Assembly: GCA_963942565.1 (NCBI GenBank)
Contig: OZ012685.1
Location: 43,582,248 to 43,646,247 of the forward strand
Direction of reading: 5' to 3'
Length of the DNA stretch: 64,000 nt
Origin: Maea johnstoni
Lineage: Eukaryota; Annelida; Polychaeta; Spionida; Magelonidae
The notes beneath the pieces are model-generated. The model was not told where the DNA came from. It was given only the letters and a program-made list of their open reading frames with translations, and did not search any database. The position numbers and the translations under genes were made by a program. This document shows, one piece after another, positions 1-10,069 of this stretch (positions are counted from its first letter, which is position 1; every line of letters begins with the position of its first letter).

Positions 1-203
1 CTTAATTGGTGGGTTTGCATGGGGAAAATAGTCTGAGAATCACTGAACGATGGACACTTTTCTGCTGAACTAAAGGAATCTCACCCTTCTGTACATAAGG
101 TTGCACATACGAAGATGGCATGCCTTCATCTTTATCTTGATTAACACTGGCAAAGTCAATCTGAATCAGTCTGGTGGAGGAGAAGTGCTACCTTCCCTGA
201 CAC

Positions 204-517
204 CATGGTCTTAGCCAGCAGGGCGTCTGGGTGTCTTTTTGGATACCCAAACCCTGAAAAAGCACCCTTCAGGACACCCCATTTTGTTTGTGAGGAATTT
301 CTTTAAATGTCAACCTCAAACATATAATTGATTTTTTTCATCTCCATATAATTCACATTACATTGTATAAGGATATCATGCCTTGTTTTGATGAATTAGT
401 ACATTTTTATGGTTGAAATCTTAGTATATTGTTGTTCCTCTTAAAAATGTGGACGCCCAAAACTTTTACAATTGGCAATTTTAGGCACCCAGTTTCCAAA
501 TCCTGTCTAAGACCATG
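204..517 (+). mobile_element. hAT-like MITE (family B1), complete copy
   Basis: A 314-bp non-autonomous element with ends CATGGTCTTAG and CTAAGACCATG in inverted orientation. It is flanked by an exact 8-bp direct repeat CCTGACAC (196-203 and 518-525), the target duplication size of hAT transposons. It has no coding capacity. The same body recurs at 41837-42152 and, degenerate, at 17189-17500. The hAT assignment rests on the 8-bp duplication and CA...TG ends; no transposase is seen. Confidence 0.7.
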
Positions 518-1027
518 CCTGACACAGAGGAGATTGTTCAATTACCAATGACAATTGAAAACCCGGGCCAGTTTCAATGAGCCTAGATTTAATTTTCAGT
601 CAAATAGATAGCTTCATTTGCATCAGTTTTCTTTGTACTCACTTACATTTTAATCTGTTCAAACCTATTTCAAATTAGATCTAGAATAAAATCCAGAAAA
701 TTTAGAAATTAATTGGAAAAGAAATTAACTGCATATTTGGTCTGCAATCTGTTATTGAAATTTGAAACCTCGCTTTATCTATCTATGAAACACAAAACTG
801 TCATTGAAATGTCAAGGCCCCTATCTTTCTTAGAATTTTCAACTCGGTTATTTCTCTTTGAAGTTAGCCTTCAGATTGCCTTTGCCTGTGGGGAAATATC
901 TTGGTGCATAAACAGAGGATCTCTCTCAAGAAGGTGGTCATGTGTCTCTTCAAAGATCAATTTTCAAAAACAAGATTTAAAATCTAGGTTAATTCATGCG
1001 TTAACTCTCTTGCGTTTTCTCTTTCAG

Positions 1028-1160
1028 AATTTTGTCGCAGTTTTCCTTCAATTTGTCTCAAGACTGGGAGATTCCTGCCAAGAAGGACATGCACCAACCT
1101 TTGAAGGACGGGGTACGGGATATGCTAGTCAAGCACCATTTATTCAGCTGGGATTTATAG
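1028..1160 (+). CDS. Probable last coding exon of an unidentified gene
   Basis: A strong acceptor (long pyrimidine run ending in TTTCAG at 1021-1027) precedes 133 bp. Read with one carried base, this gives 43 codons and a TAG at 1158-1160. The peptide contains [11 protein letters not shown] and ends [12 protein letters not shown]; its mix of charged and aromatic residues looks like a real C-terminus, unlike the surrounding low-complexity AT-rich translations. I do not recognise the family. No upstream exon is obvious in 1-1020, so the gene would start left of the window. A longer 174-codon frame (713-1237) overlaps in another phase and looks like chance. The evidence is the acceptor and peptide character only. 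Confidence 0.38.
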
Positions 1161-1308
1161 TAGATAACTCTTTATTACAAAGATCTATCTCTCTGAATGG
1201 ACCAAGGGGCAGTGCTAATAAGATTGAATACAGTTAAACCTTTAAAGTTAGATCATCGCTGGGACAGGTAAAATGTGGTCTTTATGAACAGGTGATCTAG
1301 ACTATTAA

Positions 1309-1756
1309 CCCATTAATACTTAAGAGTTCATCCAACAATTATCATCTGCATCAATGATACTTTTGACAATAACTTTTGAATCAAAAAGGATTTTAAAAAA
1401 TATTTGAAGGAAAATTGTTGCTAATGTTCTAATCATTCTTGTTTAAATATTTTGCTGATAGTGCTAACGCCTGAGACATTTCTTCAAAATTGTCAGGCTG
1501 GTTTTGGCCGTTGTGAGCAGTTGTTTTGGGGAAAACAATATCTTTATTTGATCCCCTTAAGGAATAATGTAATTTTCAATTTAAAAGAAACTTATTTTGA
1601 ATTGAGCATGAATTCAGAAAAATATTTAAAGAGAAGTCGTGGGTTCGGTTTTGATGTATATTCATGTCTCTTTCACATATTTTCTGAAAATACTCTGGTT
1701 GTTAAGATAGTACCAATATAGTCTGGAGATTTTTGGGCGCTTTAGGAATGAATCGG
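1309..1756 (+). mobile_element. Degenerate TTAA-type MITE (family D2), possibly composite
   Basis: Starts at TTAA (1305-1308) plus CCCATTAA and ends at a GGTTAA motif (to 1760). The inside shares stretches with the intact D2 copies at 20126 and 31857 (AAATATTTGAAGGA, TTTTGGCC) and with the copy at 4534. At about 448 bp it is twice the usual length, so it may be two merged copies. Confidence 0.4.
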
Positions 1757-2284
1757 TTAACCTATTAGGCCTATTAAATCGGTGAAAAGGTGAAGTCTTA
1801 ACTGCTTGGAAGACCACCTGACTATAGAAACTGGTCTCACAATATTCCCAGGTGTTGCATTTTGCCTGTTACTAATCAGAACCACCTGTTGTTGAAGTCC
1901 ACATTTTAGTCAAGCCTTTGGGGTCTATCTTCAAACTTATTTTCAGTTAAACAGGTTTTCACTGGAAGAATCATAAGCTGACAATTAGTCTTTTATTCAT
2001 AAGAAAATTTGCTGTTAGGACTTTTCATCACCCAAAAGTGTTTTTTTTTTATGAAAACCGACCTATGGTATGGTATTTGAATTATTTGAAATTTTAAGAG
2101 AGTTCCATTATCGTTCTTACTCAGCCTATCCCCAAAAAGTGTTTTCCTGTCTTGAAAACCTGATATATAACTTGGTTTGATGTATACACATATTTTTGGG
2201 GGCCTGGATCTATATATGGGTTAGGATGTTAATAGAATGAGGAACATCATTACATATTATTATAATGAAGCAGGTTAAACTTGA

Positions 2285-2630
2285 CAGGGCTCGACGCTAG
2301 GGGTGAACCTATGGCCCCAGGCCAGTAAGAATTCCCCCAAACAGTTTCAGGCCAGTAAAAAAAGACTTCAACTGGTCCTACAGGCCCAGTAAACATTTGG
2401 AGACATTCTTGTTAAAAAGTTGTCCCCTGAGAATGTACACTATTGTTTTTGAAATAAATGAAGATACAATTTATAAAGATAAATGTTGTGGTGAATTTCA
2501 TCCAATGTTCTTTCTTGTTTATGTTAAAGAAAAAAATGTAGGACCAGTAAATTTTTTGCATGAACCAGTAGATGCTAGGAGTTACTGGTCCTACAGGGCC
2601 AGTATCATTTTGAGTTAGCGTTGAGGCCTG
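2285..2630 (+). mobile_element. MITE, family C (CAGGGCTCGA ends, 5-bp TSD)
   Basis: 346 bp. Left end CAGGGCTCGACGCTA, right end TAGCGTTGAGGCCTG (inverted). The exact 5-bp target duplication CTTGA lies at 2280-2284 and 2631-2635. Internal GGCCAGTA and ACTGGTCC repeats extend the inverted ends. A 5-bp duplication with CAGGG ends fits the hAT5-type group; this is inference. Confidence 0.65.
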
Positions 2631-2897
2631 CTTGATAGAAAGGTCTCATAGTGGTGGCTCTCTTACAATTTGAAATTTCCATGCCAGCTAGCAGAAAAGA
2701 TTTCATGTGATCCTATTGATGTAGTGTGTATACAAGTTTGACTGACTAAGTGACAAGATAAAGGAGGGATTAAAAGAATTCTGTGTGTAAATGGTATTAC
2801 TACAGAATCTGTGGGATTTTCCCCATGAATTCCTGTGTAAAAGAGAGTTTCATTGCTGTAGTTCATATAAAGAAATGGTATTTAACCTATTCCTATT

Positions 2898-2913
2898 CCC
2901 CCCCCCCCCCCCC
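2898..2913 (+). repeat. Poly(C) tract
   Basis: An uninterrupted run of about 16 C. Similar runs occur at 17403-17438 and 47278-47293. Nothing else is seen around it. Confidence 0.9.
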
Positions 2914-3754
2914 ACAAAAAAATGAAAAAGGCTTTGAGCCAAATAATTTTGTGAAATTTACCATTGTTTTCCTGGAGAATATAAGACCACATGGGCTCTT
3001 TAAAAATGATTAGGTTAATAACAGAAAGTAATTCAGATTAGAGCTTTTTCTGGTTTGAGGTGAAAAAACCTCTTTGGACTTAACTATGTTTGTAATGGTA
3101 CAAGGGCGCAACAATGCTCCCAGTGTATTAAGGGAAGGGTCCCTTAGGCTCGCCTTTTATAACCTTGGAAACTATCAACTTATTCCTATCTATTATTGTT
3201 AAAAGAGAAGATTATTATCTATTTATGATTATACATTACTGCCGTGTATTCTATGAATTTTCCCTTGTTTTAAGTAGTCACTGTATTGAAGAGGGTTCAA
3301 AAGAAACAATTCGAATCAGTATTTCAGGTGTAAAATTACAAACGAATTTGGAATAGATGATTTTGTTTCAAGTCTCAAGTGTTCGGGGAATAAAATATGG
3401 TTCCTATCTACTATATTTACTCTCCTATATCTCTGGCAGATGATATTGTATGCAGAAAAAAGTCAAAATTCAGATTCTTGGGATGGAAAATATATTGATA
3501 TATCTGACACCGCTCATTTCAGTGATATATTTTGTTTAGTTCTAGTCTGGCAGAGGGGATCTGATGAATTTATAGACAACGGCCTTAAATACTGTATTCT
3601 TTGTGTTCACTTCTACTGGTAGTGTTTTGCTACTGGGGGCTGGCAGATATTAATAAAATGAATTCAATTGTTGTAAATATAGATCTTGCAGTGTGGGACC
3701 AAAACTTAAGGTACTCGGCCTTCAAGTCAGAAAGTAATTTTACAGGGTCACTGA

Positions 3755-3983
3755 GGCCTAAAAAAAAGTTGTTTGTTTCCTGTAACCCTACCCTAATAAG
3801 TTTTTATTCAAAAAAATCCCTACCCTTAAGTTTTTTCCGCCCTCCCAACTCCCAATCAACGAAAAACATGCATAAAACGCACATTTTTGACCAAAAAATA
3901 GTGAAAATAAAATGTTTCACTGACCTACCTACCCTATTTTTTTCAGACCGTTACAGGAAACAAACAATCTTTTTTTCTAGGCC
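3755..3983 (+). mobile_element. Harbinger-like MITE (family A), copy 1
   Basis: 229 bp bounded by GGCCTAAAAAAAAG and its imperfect inverse ending CTAGGCC, with inverted ends of about 30 bp that include GTTGTTTGTTTCCTG. The flanking 3-bp duplication is TGA on both sides (3752-3754, 3984-3986). Four further copies lie in the first 17 kb, each with TNA flanks, the duplication type of PIF/Harbinger elements. Non-coding. Confidence 0.72.
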
Positions 3984-4533
3984 TGATGTTTCCTGTTACT
4001 AAGCATGGGTTAGTAACCAAATCCAATTTTAGATTGGTTGATGCTGATGAAGTTGAGGTATTAATTCAGAAGACTGATTATGTGAAAAACTGAATGGCTA
4101 GATATTGTGGGCGGCATTCCATAAGGATATTTAAGCACTCATAGTTTATGTACCTGGTATATAATTTCATTTATGGTTAAACAGGTTGCATTAATTAGGG
4201 TATTCTTTGTACACTATGATATTTACCATGCACAGACAACTCAAAAGATAATTGTGTTTGTATTATTTATCCCCTTGATTAGTGTTACATGTTGATGGAT
4301 ATTTATATTATATCATACTTACAATACTTACAGATTACCTTTGTGGCTTTCATTAAAAATGCACAATACATGTATATTACATGATTACCAGTGTGTTATT
4401 TTGGCAGAATTTCGAGCTTATGAAATTTCAGCTGGTTCGTGAAAGGAAATTGTTTGTCTCATTCCTCATTTTCACAGTGACGACAGGGTTAAACACACTG
4501 TAAATTTAAGGCACAAAATCTAAGCCTTGTTTA

Positions 4534-4758
4534 CCCATTCATGCCTGTAGATCTCCTTAATAAATGTGTTGTGGACCTGTTATTCTTTTGAAAATGACTG
4601 TGCAATTAATTTTGATTTTAGAAAATATATGGAGGAGAGTTGTGAGGTCGGTTCTGAAGTACACTTCCCCTTCAAATATTTTCCGAAAAAATTGCTACAA
4701 ATGTTGCTGAACTATCTCTGTAATGGGCACGGTTTTGGGTGCTACAGGCATGAGTTGG
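4534..4758 (+). mobile_element. TTAA-type MITE (family D2-like)
   Basis: Inverted ends CCCATTCATGCCTGTAG and CTACAGGCATGAGTTGG are nearly perfect over about 17 bp. The flanks TTTA and TAAA are eroded forms of the TTAA site. Inside, a GGAGAGTTGT stretch is shared with the D2 copies at 20126 and 31857. Confidence 0.55.
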
Positions 4759-6073
4759 TAAAGTTAATCCAGATTGTCTGTTGTTTGTTATTGAAATCAA
4801 TCAGCCATTGGCTGTCTATGTAAATTGCTGAAGGTAGAAAATGAAAATTGTTATGTTATTGTATTGAGGATGAAAACAGAATCTCAAGTTATGGTTGAAA
4901 AGATGATTACATTCAGTGTGGCCATTGTTATTCTTCCTGCATATGCATGTCAGGTTTCCATTGGCATTTGCAGAAAAGGCAATATGCTGACCGCATAGAT
5001 TTTATCTCCACTAGCACCATTTGAAAGTTGAAGTCCTTGCTAAATTCAAATTACCTTGTTTAAAAAGCTTCATTGAAAAAAAACTTATTTCTTGTTTATA
5101 TGCTTTATTACTATGCTTTAATGGTATATTTTCAAAATTCCTTCTTGCCTGAAGTTGATAAGATAAGGTATATGCCCATCATATAACAATATTCAGATCT
5201 GTAACCATACAAAGTTCTACTCTGAATATCATACAAATTCTTTGAATGCTATGTTTGACTAATGAGGGTATCTCATCTTCCTCTGGGCTCGGTGTGGGCA
5301 ATGCTGGATGAAAATGGATGCCAATTATTCTGTTTCTCAAATGGAATATTGCTCTGTATTTTGTCCGACTTATTGCTAGTACTATGAATATTTGATTCCA
5401 TAAACTGTAGAGGATGCTAGTATTTTTTGAAGTACATTCAAGGCTGCACTGAATCACTGATGTAACTAGATCTTTTAATGTGTACTGCTCTTCAACCATA
5501 GGTTCATACTCTCATTTGTTATAAAGATGGTTATGCAGGTATAGCTCAACATTCCTTTTAAATTGGCATCATGAGGATAATTTCAGCGTAGCAAATGTCT
5601 GGAACAGGTGCTTATGTAATATGTATATAGTTGTAGAAATGTTATCCAAAATTAAATGATACCAGTCCCAGTCATATATTTTGGAGAAAAACACAATGTG
5701 GTGAAAGTGTCAGAGTATATGTATACAAAAGTAGCAATAGATCTAAAGTGGTGATATATTTATTGCAGAAATAAACAATGTGCAATGAACACAAACAAGT
5801 GTGTGTTATTTATTTATCCGGATGACATAGAAAAAAGTATTCAATGCTGACAAACATTTGTAACTGATATTGTATAACATATGAAATGAGAAAAGGGTAA
5901 CCTCAGTATTGTCTAAAAGAGATGTAACATTTCTATAAATATAAATATTTACAGCAAAAAAGATTCCACAATGCTTCAACAATTATTAATGAAGTGTATA
6001 CTTTTCAGTTTAGCCTACATTCCACCTCATCTAATTCATTTGACTGCAAAATTTACTTTACAGGCCACTCTAA

Positions 6074-6304
6074 GGCCTAAAAAAAGTTGTTTGTTTCCTG
6101 TAACCCTACCCTTACAAATTTTTATTTTTTTAAAATCCCTACTCATAAATTTTTTTCCGCCCTCCCAACTCCCAATCAACGCAAAACATGCATAAAACAC
6201 ACATTTTTGACAAAAAAATAATCCAAAAATAAAATGTTACCGACCTACCTACCCTATTTTTTTTTCGGATCATTACAGGAAACGAACAATTTTTTTTTTA
6301 GGCC
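6074..6304 (+). mobile_element. Harbinger-like MITE (family A), copy 2
   Basis: 231 bp with GGCCTAAAAAAAGTTG at the left and TTTTTTAGGCC at the right, flanked by TAA on both sides (6071-6073, 6305-6307). The body matches copy 1 closely (CCTACCTACCCTA, CATGCATAAAAC). Confidence 0.7.
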
Positions 6305-6812
6305 TAACAATTAGCAAGTTGTAAATTGTAAGTTGATTATATTGTGTGAATCGCTTCAGAAGACCATTCATATCAGCATTGGCCCAATTATGCCTGCATT
6401 GGCCAAAACTGGCCTGACTATTTCGGTGAAGTGTTCGATAGAGAAACATTTGGGAAATGATTTGCCAAAAATATTTTTGTTAGTTCCAACTTCCGAGCCA
6501 ACAACCAGTCTTCAAAATATATTGCTACTTTATTTATGAAATTGAGTTATTGGCTAAAAATGTCATAATTGCAGTCAGTTCTAGTCAACAATTTTGAAAT
6601 TTAATTCTGCTTTGAAAGTTCTGGTTATAACCACAACTAATGGAAACATTAATGGTATGTCTTCCAGTTTTTATTTTATGCGTTCTGTTGTCATTTCCAC
6701 ACAATATAAATGGAAAAGGCACTAGATCAATTTCCTAAAACTAGAGGTCAACATGGGTGGCAGCATTCTAAATTTTCCACTAATGAAATGCTGAACCTCA
6801 TATGATACTAAC

Positions 6813-7235
6813 TAGTGCTTGGATTCGCCGCTAAAAAACGGCTGCCGAGCGATTAATCGACATATTACGAGCCCTAACTCCTCATTGCACATGCGGTGAA
6901 ATCAACTGCTGAGCAAAATTAATTGCTGTCAATCACGCTAATTTAGAACCGCCCCATGCCTGCCTAAGCCAATGAGCAACGTAAATTGCTGTCAATCACG
7001 CTAATTAGAACAGGCCCATGCCTGCCTAAGCCAATCACGTCCTGCTATCGTGCAATCTCGATGGGATCCCACGTGGGAAAGACGGAATCAAGACAAAAAA
7101 CATGGCGGATGATTGACAATGTGGCTTTATTACATTTTCGCCGAACTCGGCGAGCGGTAATGGCGGCTCGAGTGCTCGCCGCCAGCGGCGATACGAGCAA
7201 TAGCTCGAGCCGCCGATTGATCGTACTAGCTCTAA
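6813..7235 (+). mobile_element. GC-rich hAT-like MITE (family E) with internal tandem duplication
   Basis: A GC-rich island of 423 bp in AT-rich DNA. Its ends, TAGTGCTTGGA and the inverse of ...TACTAGCTCTAA, are similar, and flanking 8-mers ATACTAAC (6805-6812) and TTACTAAC (7236-7243) match at 7 of 8. GATTAATCG- and GATTGATCG-type motifs near both ends are common in hAT termini. Inside, a roughly 50-bp segment beginning ATTGCTGTCAATCACGCTAA is duplicated (about 6921-6972 and 6985-7035). Short open frames across it are by-products of GC content. Confidence 0.45.
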
Positions 7236-7270
7236 TTACTAACCTTGCCAAAGCATACCATTTAAGCTAA

Positions 7271-7501
7271 GGCCTAAAAAAAAGTTGTTTGTTTCCTGTA
7301 ACCCTACCCTAATAGGTTTTTATTCAAGAAAATCCCTACCCTAAAGTTTTTTCCGCGCTCCCAGCTCCTAATCAACGTAAAACATGCATAAAACGCACAT
7401 ATTTGACCAAAAAAATAGTGGAAAAAAAATGTTTTACTGACCTACCTACCCTATATTTTTTCAAACCATTACAGGAAACAAACAATCTTTTTTTCTAGGC
7501 C
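7271..7501 (+). mobile_element. Harbinger-like MITE (family A), copy 3
   Basis: 231 bp, flanked by TAA on both sides (7268-7270, 7502-7504). Ends and body as in copy 1. It lies 35 bp right of element E. Confidence 0.7.
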
Positions 7502-7782
7502 TAAGCTTTCTGCACCAGGTGACAGATCACAATGTAAACAATATTTGACATCTCTGTTCTTCAATGCTTATGGCTTGTCAGCGCTTGCCGTAGGCACTGG
7601 GATAATGGGGTCCCATTCTTGTCAAATGAATGTGATCATAGTCTTCTCATCCATATCTGCCTCTGTTACCAACACAATAGGGATGCCACAAAATTGACAA
7701 AATCACAATGGGGCACTTTGAGGGATGTTTACGTAATGCCTGTATACATTATACACATTGCATTTTGGCACATTTGTGCTAA

Positions 7783-7996
7783 GACCTAAAAAGAATTGTT
7801 TCTTTCCTGTAATGGTCAGGAAAAAAGATTAGGTACTAGGTGTCTAGGTATAAATTCTTATTGATTTTATTTTTCAAAAAAATGTGTTTTATGCATGTTT
7901 AGGTTGATATTAAGGGCAGAAAAACTATGGTAGAGATTTTTTTGAGTAAAAACTAGTAAGGCTGGGGTTACAGGAAACAAACAACTTTTTTAGGCC
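7783..7996 (-). mobile_element. Harbinger-like MITE (family A), degenerate inverted copy
   Basis: 214 bp in the opposite orientation. GACCTAAAAAGAATTG opens it and ACAGGAAACAAACAAC followed by TTTTTTAGGCC closes it. Flanks TAA and CAA differ by one base. More diverged than copies 1-4, so probably older. Confidence 0.6.
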
Positions 7997-8526
7997 CAAA
8001 TGGAAGGGTGAATTGTGCATATAAAGGTAGAGCTGACGTATGCTCCACCTGTCACATTTTTATACCACTTCAACTTGGCAGATAACCCATCATCAACGAA
8101 TTTGGGAATAATCATTCAACATTGTATTCACGCCAAAAATTCAAACAGCCTGACAGTCAGTTCTCTATTGCCATTATTGAATACAGTGCTTGAAGCTGCC
8201 CTTTATAATTAGATCAACTGAGATTTGAGAAGGCGACAGTTTTTTGTGTGAATGTCTGCACTGACCACCAGTGCAAGCAGGTGCTCTTCATAAGTTAGTA
8301 GAGAGGTTCAGATCTATCCATGCAAAAATGCTGTGCTAATATGGAAAAAAGGAATGTGTCACATTAAAACCTGGAATTAGGCACCCCTCATACTGAGTTA
8401 GGCAGACCCTGTCGATCTTGTAAAAATTTGATCAAATCCTAACTGACATGTTCTTCAAATAGTTAGCACATACAAAATTGCGAAGTCCTGATTACACCCC
8501 CCAAGGAAACAATGAGAATTGAATGG

Positions 8527-9378
8527 TTAAGCATTAACTTCAGGCATAAAGTACTGTAGTGAGACATCATCATGAAGAAGAAAGAAATGTGCCACTCTCC
8601 CATCTACAATGTTACAGATGGTTTTGGATGGGTTGACTTGCTGTCCAAGCAAGAACTGGGCAAATTTTCTTATATCAATGCGTGCCTCGGCAAAGTCAGC
8701 AGGATCTCTCTGATCTTGATCTTCGGCTTCGTTGCGACTCCAGCTTGGCATGGAGAGGTCACGGAAGTGAGTGGTCACCGACACCATATCGGTTTCCACA
8801 TTGAGTTTCATTTCTCCCAGTTGATTCGCTGAAAGAATCAAGTAATTGCTCAAGTTTTTCATCCGGTCCACTATGTTGCGCAGAACCTTCAGCATGGGCA
8901 TGTAGATGCTAACATCAAAATCTGGCATCTCAGGCTCTTGGAATTCATCCCAAAGTCTCCTAGGTATGACATTCACTGGAACATCATGAGTCACAAGCCT
9001 GGACTGGACACCCAAGGATGGTAATTCAACTTCAAATGTCAAACAGGGGGTGTTTTTCTTAGTAAGTTTCAGTTTCACAGATTTGGCACTTTGGGCAGAT
9101 TTAAGGCATCTCACAAGGTTCTCAGGAATAAGTTCCAAATATATTTCATTGTGTTCCTCATTAACTCCCTCCATGTTGAATTCATTGAAAAAATGTCCCT
9201 GTTGCAGTTCACACCAAATGCTGACACCACCATTGACAACCCTTTCAGAGAGAATGAAATAGATCTTATTTGGGGTGATCCTTAAAGCACACGATTTTGC
9301 CAGTTTGGATATAGTACTGACTACTCTTGTAAAATGCTGTATACAGGCAATGTCAACCAGCTTTCCCCGAAATCGCAT
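8527..9378 (-). CDS. HUS1: HUS1 checkpoint protein, 9-1-1 clamp subunit
   Basis: A 283-residue frame, close to the vertebrate length of about 280, that aligns end to end from memory with HUS1. Landmarks are the N-terminal MRFRGKLVDIACIQHFTR, NGGVSIWCELQQGHFFNEF in the first half, VTHDVPVNVIPRRLW mid-protein, and near the end DIRKFAQFLLGQQVNPSK and HDDVSLQYFMP. HUS1 forms the RAD9-RAD1-HUS1 ring, a PCNA-like sliding clamp loaded at damaged DNA to activate ATR signalling in the nucleus. The start is the first Met and matches the family N-terminus. Vertebrate HUS1 has several introns; this copy has none, so it is either an intron-less ancestral locus or a retrocopy that looks intact. It diverges head to head from the caspase gene, 691 bp between start codons. 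Confidence 0.95.
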   Translation of the reverse strand: MRFRGKLVDIACIQHFTRVVSTISKLAKSCALRITPNKIYFILSERVVNGGVSIWCELQQGHFFNEFNMEGVNEEHNEIYLELIPENLVRCLKSAQSAKSVKLKLTKKNTPCLTFEVELPSLGVQSRLVTHDVPVNVIPRRLWDEFQEPEMPDFDVSIYMPMLKVLRNIVDRMKNLSNYLILSANQLGEMKLNVETDMVSVTTHFRDLSMPSWSRNEAEDQDQRDPADFAEARIDIRKFAQFLLGQQVNPSKTICNIVDGRVAHFFLLHDDVSLQYFMPEVNA

Positions 9379-10069
9379 TGTGTCGAGTTGCTACAACAAG
9401 CAGGTCTTCAACTGAAGTTTGAGAAGAAATTATGTCGTCTGTCAGTAAGTGACACCCCAAACACTCTCAAAAGGTGGCGCGCTTTTTCAGGCTTCCGTTT
9501 TTCTTGAGGTTTAGACGAACGGCATCATGAAAAACCTCTTTAACAGCTCTTCTGTCACGCTTTATTATGACTGTTAGATCATCAGAATGGTTTTCTCGAC
9601 TAATATCCTCAGTTTAGAGCACATGTAGTGCTATTAAATCTTGTATTATGTAGAGGAGAAGAACGAAACAAACTCTGTTTGTGCGTGGAAAACGGGTCTG
9701 TCTCTGACTTCAAGAAAGCTAAAAATAGAAACAGGGGATTCCCTGGGTGACATCATTCGGAAAAATCCCCTGTTGACTGCTCGAATATTCAGTCGGAATT
9801 TCTAATCCGGTGTACCGTTCCCAAGACTGGCCAATCATCTACACGAATTTGATTGTGGGAGATGATTGTTAGTTGGAACGAAACCGAAACGCTTTGAGTT
9901 AGTCACTCGACAAACATAGCTGCCAAGTATCTATATAGCAGGATATCCATACAGTTCAGATTGTTCCTGCGTATATACAGTAGCAAACCAAGAGCAGCTT
10001 GAAAATATACAGGGAAAAAGTCAACAACTTTCTCGTCACTCATACACAGACTCGACTCAGAATTCACAA
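9379..10069. promoter_or_regulatory. Putative shared promoter region between HUS1 and the caspase
   Basis: 691 bp separate the HUS1 start (minus) from the inferred caspase start (plus), with no coding sequence or recognised MITE between them. The stretch is richer in CG dinucleotides than its surroundings. I see no TATA box that can be assigned. A shared promoter is inferred from arrangement and spacing only. Confidence 0.4.

Noticed and set aside
713-1237. 174-codon frame near the left edge
   Set aside because: No recognisable domain; it runs across a strong splice acceptor, and the alternative phase after that acceptor gives the more protein-like peptide.
6986-7270. Overlapping 94- and 68-codon frames on opposite strands
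   Set aside because: Both lie in a GC-rich hAT-like MITE; base composition alone opens the frames.
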